Source: DASXUX01 sp036504595
GTDB taxonomy: Bacteria; Planctomycetota; SZUA-567; H5-PLA8
Assembly (NCBI GenBank): GCA_036504595.1
Contig: DASXUX010000109.1
Coordinates: 62,001 to 126,000 of the forward strand
Reading direction: 5' to 3'
DNA length: 64,000 nucleotides
Shown here: positions 60,272 through 64,000 of the stretch, in pieces
Numbering within the stretch: position 1 is the first letter of the stretch
Layout of the letters: each line of letters begins with the position of its first letter
Translations under genes and position numbers: made by a program
The notes under the pieces: model-generated
Databases searched by the model: none
What the model was told of the DNA's origin: nothing
What the model saw: only the letters and a program-made list of their open reading frames with translations

Positions 60272-61204
60272 ATGCGGCTGTGGGTTCTCGCGGTTTTGAT
60301 TTTCGTTGCGCACGCCGGCGCCTGCGGTCAGGCCGCTTCGCCGCTTGTCTACACGTGGAAAGCCGGCGATCTGTTCCGCTTCGACTACCAGAAGACGATC
60401 TGCGTCGTTCAGCCCGATGAAACGGGCGCGCGCGAGGAGCGGCGGACGGAAGTCGCGGCGGTCCTGATTCTTGAGATCAAGACTGTTTCGCCCGCCGGCG
60501 CCGGCGGCACGCTGCGCTTCGATTCGCCGCGGTTGACTCTTCCAGCCATGCGCTTGTTTCCCGGCGCGGAAGACGAGATCAAGCCATTGCCGGACAAGAA
60601 CCGCGCCGTGGCCCGGACTATCGAAGGCGCACTGAAAACCGCATCCTGGACGGTGCTGCTCAGCCCCAGCGGCGCGATCACGGTGGAGTCCCGCAAGCCG
60701 GCGTCCTACAACGAGTGGATTAAAGACCTGAGCAACGCGGGTGGCTGGCGCAAGCGCCTGAACGAGACGGTGGCCCGGCTGGTCGAACAGGACCTGGGAT
60801 TGAAAGCCCAAACCGTCGATCGCGAGCTGCTGCTGTGCACGGACCCGGCCGAAGCAAGCTCCGCCCCCGGCCAGGCGCTGCACCCGTTGCGCGCGGGTTT
60901 CGCGTTTTCGTCAAAGACGGGCAAAACAAACGCGTCGTTCGAGCGGCGCCTGCCTGCAGCGTCGGCAACAGGCTATGCCGTTCCGGCATTGGCCGGCCCC
61001 ACAACCGTGCACATCCAGCCGCAGAAGCTCAAGATGCATGAGTCCAAGGCCGTGTTCGATTCGGCGCTCGGCATGCTCGACAGTTTGATTGAAGATTATG
61101 AAGTGAAACTTGATTACGAATACCGCGGGCAGCATCTCGATCAAGAGGTGCGCGTGCAATACAAGCTAAAACGCCTGGCTCCGCCGATTGTCAAGGCAGA
61201 CTGA
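60272..61204 (+). CDS. Exported protein, function unknown
   Basis: This 310-residue protein has a signal peptide (MRLWVLAVLIFVAHAGACGQ) and a beta-rich body (FRFDYQKTICVVQPDETGAR; AVLILEIKTVSPAGAGGTLR; VKLDYEYRGQHLDQEVRVQY). The pattern of paired strands resembles DUF6263-like exported proteins, but I cannot name a family. A GGAG site precedes the ATG at 60272. A large inverted repeat follows the gene. Confidence 0.7.
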   Translation: MRLWVLAVLIFVAHAGACGQAASPLVYTWKAGDLFRFDYQKTICVVQPDETGAREERRTEVAAVLILEIKTVSPAGAGGTLRFDSPRLTLPAMRLFPGAEDEIKPLPDKNRAVARTIEGALKTASWTVLLSPSGAITVESRKPASYNEWIKDLSNAGGWRKRLNETVARLVEQDLGLKAQTVDRELLLCTDPAEASSAPGQALHPLRAGFAFSSKTGKTNASFERRLPAASATGYAVPALAGPTTVHIQPQKLKMHESKAVFDSALGMLDSLIEDYEVKLDYEYRGQHLDQEVRVQYKLKRLAPPIVKAD

Positions 61205-61220
61205 TGTGGCTCGCGTGACT

Positions 61221-61344
61221 GTGTGGCACGGGCAGGCCGGCGGATCGTCCCTTTGCTCCGCCCGATTGCCCGTGAGTCCGATACGCGCCGCACGGGCAAT
61301 CCATCGGCGCAAGAGGCCTCGCCGATGGCCTGCCCGTGCCACAC
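61221..61344. repeat. 18-bp perfect inverted repeat flanking nested hairpins
   Basis: GTGTGGCACGGGCAGGCC at 61221-61238 is exactly complementary to 61327-61344. The 88-nt interior contains a second pair (GATTGCCCGTG/CACGGGCAATC). The element lies in the 278-nt spacer before the hexomutase gene and could form a long hairpin or be a non-autonomous mobile element. Confidence 0.75.
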
Positions 61345-61482
61345 ATGCTACACTCAAAAAAACAATGGCACGCCGCTTGACCAACACGTAATCTGACAAC
61401 GCTTGAAACGTCCGGGAGCTCGCCTGCGGCACCGGCGGCGGACTCGACGAAGGCTCTGCAGGGACAGGAAAAAAGGTTGGCG

Positions 61483-62859
61483 ATGAACAGACAGAACATG
61501 AGCGACTTGATGATCTCCATTTCGGGCGTGCGCGGCATCGTCGGCCGGAGCTTGACGCCGGAACTGCTGGTGCGCTTTGGCGCTGCGTTCGGAACCTACA
61601 TGCAGTCCGGGCGCGTGGTCGTCGGCCGCGACACGCGGGTTTCAGGCGAGATGGTCAAATGCGCCGTCTTCAGCGGGCTGCTCTCGACCGGCTGTTCGAT
61701 CATCGACGTGGGCGTGGTGGCGACGCCGACCGCAACCTTGATGATCGAGGCGCTCAAGGCCGACGGCGGCGTGGTGATCTCCGCCAGCCACAACCCTGTC
61801 GAATGGAACGCGCTCAAATTCTTCCGGCCCGACGGCGTGTATCTAAATGCTGACGAAGGCCGCGACCTGATGACGATCTACTACTCGGGTGACTTCCTGC
61901 ACAAGCCTTGGGACGGGCTGAAGACGATTGAAGTGATTTCCGATGCCGAAGCACATCATGTGGACAAGGTGCTCTCGATCCTGGATGTGCCGCTGATCAA
62001 GTCCAAACGCTTCCGCGTGGCGCTGGATTGCTGTAACGGCGCAGGCGTGGGCGTTTCGCTGCGGTTGCTGCGCGCTTTGGGCTGCGTGGTTGAGCCGATT
62101 CACTGTACGCCCGACGGGCTGTTCCCTCATACGCCGGAGCCGAACTTCATTAACTTGCAGGACCTGTGCCGCTTCACGCGCGAACGCGGCGCGGACGTGG
62201 GCTTCGCGACCGATCCGGATGCCGACCGCATCGCCGTGGTGTCTGAAACCGGCGACTTCCTCGGCGAAGAGCTGACCTTGGCGCTGGCCGCGCAGTACGT
62301 GCTTTCGCGCGCTAACGCGCGGGGACGGCAAGTGGTGATCAATATGTCCACCAGCCGCGTGAGCGAGGACGTGGCTCACGAAGCCGGGTGTGAAGTGATT
62401 CGCACCGCGGTGGGTGAAGTCAACGTTGCCGAACGCATGCAGGAGGTCAAATCGATCATCGGCGGTGAAGGCAACGGCGGCGTCATCGACCCGCGCGTGC
62501 ATTACGGGCGCGACGCGATTGTCGGGATGGGTTTGATACTCGAATACATGGCGCGCTCCGGAAAACGCTGCAGCCAGTTGGCCGGCGCACTGCCCCAATA
62601 CAGTATGTTGAAAACCAAGATCGAATGCCCGGCGGCGCAAAGCCGGGAAGTGATTCGCAAGCTGAAAGCGAGCGCGCAATCGGCTCGCGCCAACCTGGAA
62701 GACGGCTTGCGCCTGGACTGGGATGACCGCTGGGTGCACCTCAGGGCCAGCAACACCGAACCGGTGATGCGCATCATCGCCGAAGCCAAAACGCCCGAAG
62801 CGGCACAGGCTTTGGTAGACGAGTATACGGAACAGGTTCGGGGAGTGTTGAAACACTAA
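61483..62859 (+). CDS. Phosphohexomutase (phosphoglucosamine/phosphomannomutase type)
   Basis: The enzyme moves a phosphate between C1 and C6 of a hexose phosphate. The 458-residue protein has the opening MISISGVRGIVGRSLTPELL, the phosphoserine motif VVISASHNPVEWNALKFF (Ser102), the metal loop FATDPDADRIAVV, the sugar loop IIGGEGNGGVIDP and the C-terminal phosphate-binding RASNTEPVMRII. Its glmS neighbour suggests a glucosamine-6-phosphate to glucosamine-1-phosphate role (GlmM); the ASHNPVEWN form is also seen in other branches, so I leave the symbol blank. The ATG at 61483 follows an AAAGG site. Confidence 0.93.
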   Translation: MNRQNMSDLMISISGVRGIVGRSLTPELLVRFGAAFGTYMQSGRVVVGRDTRVSGEMVKCAVFSGLLSTGCSIIDVGVVATPTATLMIEALKADGGVVISASHNPVEWNALKFFRPDGVYLNADEGRDLMTIYYSGDFLHKPWDGLKTIEVISDAEAHHVDKVLSILDVPLIKSKRFRVALDCCNGAGVGVSLRLLRALGCVVEPIHCTPDGLFPHTPEPNFINLQDLCRFTRERGADVGFATDPDADRIAVVSETGDFLGEELTLALAAQYVLSRANARGRQVVINMSTSRVSEDVAHEAGCEVIRTAVGEVNVAERMQEVKSIIGGEGNGGVIDPRVHYGRDAIVGMGLILEYMARSGKRCSQLAGALPQYSMLKTKIECPAAQSREVIRKLKASAQSARANLEDGLRLDWDDRWVHLRASNTEPVMRIIAEAKTPEAAQALVDEYTEQVRGVLKH

Positions 62860-62860
62860 C

Positions 62861-62941
62861 AGGTCATTTGTCATGGTCATTAGTCATTAAGTACTCGAAA
62901 GGCGCTCGCGGCAATGGCCAATAACCATTGACCAATGACTA
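62861..62941. repeat. Heptamer inverted repeat before glmS
   Basis: Units GGTCATT, TGTCAT, GGTCATT and AGTCATT (62870-62889) face AATGGCC, AATAACC and ATTGACC (62914-62935). It lies between the hexomutase stop and glmS. Confidence 0.7.
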
Positions 62942-62996
62942 GCGGCTACTCAGCACCCAATGTTCTTTTTTCATTATGGCAGGGGAAAATTAATTC

Positions 62997-64000
62997 ATGT
63001 GCGGAATTGTCGGATACACCGGCCCAAAGAAAGCCTCTGATATCGTTCTGAACGGACTGCGCAAACTGGAATATCGCGGATACGACTCGGCGGGTATGGC
63101 GCTCATCGAAGACAGCCGGTTGAGCGTCATCCGCGCGGTGGGTCGCGTCGAAGCTCTCGCCACGAAAGCCGCGCAGCTTCCGGAAGCGGCCCACACGGCC
63201 ATCGGGCACACACGCTGGGCGACGCACGGCAAGCCAAACGAACTCAACGCGCATCCACATTGCGACATGAGCGGCCGCATTGCGCTGGTTCATAACGGAA
63301 TCATCGAAAACTACGCGGCCTTGCGCAAAGAGCTGGAAGCCGGCGGCGCGAAGTTTGTCTCAGAGACCGATACGGAAGTCGCCGCCGTGCTGATCGGCAA
63401 GCTGTACCAGGGCGATCTGGTTCAGGCGATCGAAAAAGCCATCCAGCGCATTGAAGGAACCTTCGCATTTGCAGTGATTTCGCTCGATACCCCCGGCCTG
63501 CTGGTCGGGGCGCGGCGCGGTTCGCCGCTGGCGGTCGGCGTCAACGCAACCGACGGCGGCATGTTCCTGGCCAGCGATGCCATGCCGCTGCTGCCGTACA
63601 CGCGGCACATCATTTATCTGGAAGACGATCAGGTCGTCGCGCTGCGGCCGGGCAAGTTGAATTTGCGGCAGAACGGCCGCAAGATCGAGCCGAAGGTGAC
63701 GGAGATCCACTGGAGCGCCGAGGACACGGAGCGCGGCGGCTATCCACACTTCATGCTCAAAGAGATCCACGAGCAGCCCGGCGCGTTGCGGCGCTTGGCG
63801 AGCAATCTGGTCGCTCAACGCGGCGTGGCCAGCGGTCCGAATTCAATTCCACCGGCTTTCAATCTGCAGTCTCTGCCATTGTCCGAGCAGCAGATTCGCC
63901 AGATCAGCCGCGTCGTCGTCGTGGCGCAGGGCACCGCGTTCCATGCCGGGCTGATTGCGCGGAACATGATCGAGCGGACGGCGCGCATTCCGGTGTCGGT
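62997..64000 (+). CDS. glmS: Glutamine-fructose-6-phosphate aminotransferase (C-terminus outside window)
   Basis: GlmS makes glucosamine-6-phosphate from fructose-6-phosphate and glutamine. The gene runs off the right edge after about 334 residues. The N-terminal glutaminase domain has the nucleophile Cys2 (MCGIVGYTGPKKASDIVLNG), RKLEYRGYDSAGMALIEDSR, TAIGHTRWATHGKPNELNAH, HNGIIENYAALRKEL and FVSETDTEVAAVLI. The first SIS domain begins with VVVVAQGTAFHAGLIARNMI. The corresponding block in E. coli GlmS is CGTS, so QGTA replaces residues that bind the sugar phosphate. An AGGGGA site precedes the ATG. The hexomutase gene ends 137 nt upstream in the same direction. Confidence 0.96.
   Translation, partial: MCGIVGYTGPKKASDIVLNGLRKLEYRGYDSAGMALIEDSRLSVIRAVGRVEALATKAAQLPEAAHTAIGHTRWATHGKPNELNAHPHCDMSGRIALVHNGIIENYAALRKELEAGGAKFVSETDTEVAAVLIGKLYQGDLVQAIEKAIQRIEGTFAFAVISLDTPGLLVGARRGSPLAVGVNATDGGMFLASDAMPLLPYTRHIIYLEDDQVVALRPGKLNLRQNGRKIEPKVTEIHWSAEDTERGGYPHFMLKEIHEQPGALRRLASNLVAQRGVASGPNSIPPAFNLQSLPLSEQQIRQISRVVVVAQGTAFHAGLIARNMIERTARIPVS

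Overview
The window looks like a GC-rich member of the Planctomycetota or a neighbouring PVC-type or candidate phylum. The evidence is gene content, not a marker gene: a DUF4159 protein beside a MoxR ATPase, Tat-exported Gfo/Idh/MocA oxidoreductases, several secreted PQQ-type beta-propellers, a secreted formylglycine-enzyme-like domain, zinc-ribbon/coiled-coil membrane proteins, and spacers full of short periodic repeats. No rRNA, tRNA or CRISPR array is visible. Genes run off both ends of the window: the DUF4159 protein on the left and glmS on the right.

Layout. 1-10.6 kb (minus strand): DUF4159 protein, MoxR ATPase, an anchored coiled-coil protein, two Gfo/Idh/MocA oxidoreductases, a STAS protein, an SGNH hydrolase, a SirB1/transglutaminase-like protein and an NCS1 permease closed by a clear intrinsic terminator. 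11-21 kb: a MEKHLA protein, queA, a DUF2161 nuclease-fold protein, a SUMF1-type protein, a CYTH protein, a 1494-residue zinc-ribbon/transglutaminase-like protein and an MBL-fold hydrolase. 21.8-26.6 kb: the DUF2157/DUF4401/GDYXXLXY membrane trio, a polytopic GT-C-like protein and a 42-residue lipoprotein. 26.7-30 kb: infC, which appears to start at AUU, an orphan hicB and thrS.

30.4-37.3 kb is the most accessory part. It holds a retron-like reverse transcriptase operon (98-aa protein, XRE regulator, reverse transcriptase) whose leader contains at least four hairpins, a hicB-hicA pair, four exported proteins including a beta-propeller, and a HEPN-domain pair. 38-53 kb mixes housekeeping genes (ribBA, asnS, gatB) with secreted, TPR, DoxX, triple-SRPBCC and beta-propeller proteins. 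53.4-60.2 kb encodes a type II secretion/type IV pilus ATPase and inner-membrane protein followed by a PilS/PilR-like two-component pair. 60.3-64 kb has a secreted protein and then a phosphohexomutase next to glmS, pointing to UDP-GlcNAc precursor synthesis.

Two signals stand out. First, the reverse transcriptase keeps the retron landmarks in altered form (SARCH for NAxxH, VHG for VTG, TYDD for YADD), and its leader could fold into an msr/msd-like RNA. Second, spacers carry tandem repeats of 7 or 9 nt, each spacer with its own unit and often two facing arms that could form hairpins. Related repeat units also lie in frame inside queA, thrS, gatB and the GT-C-like gene. All calls come from reading the sequence; no database search or folding program was run.
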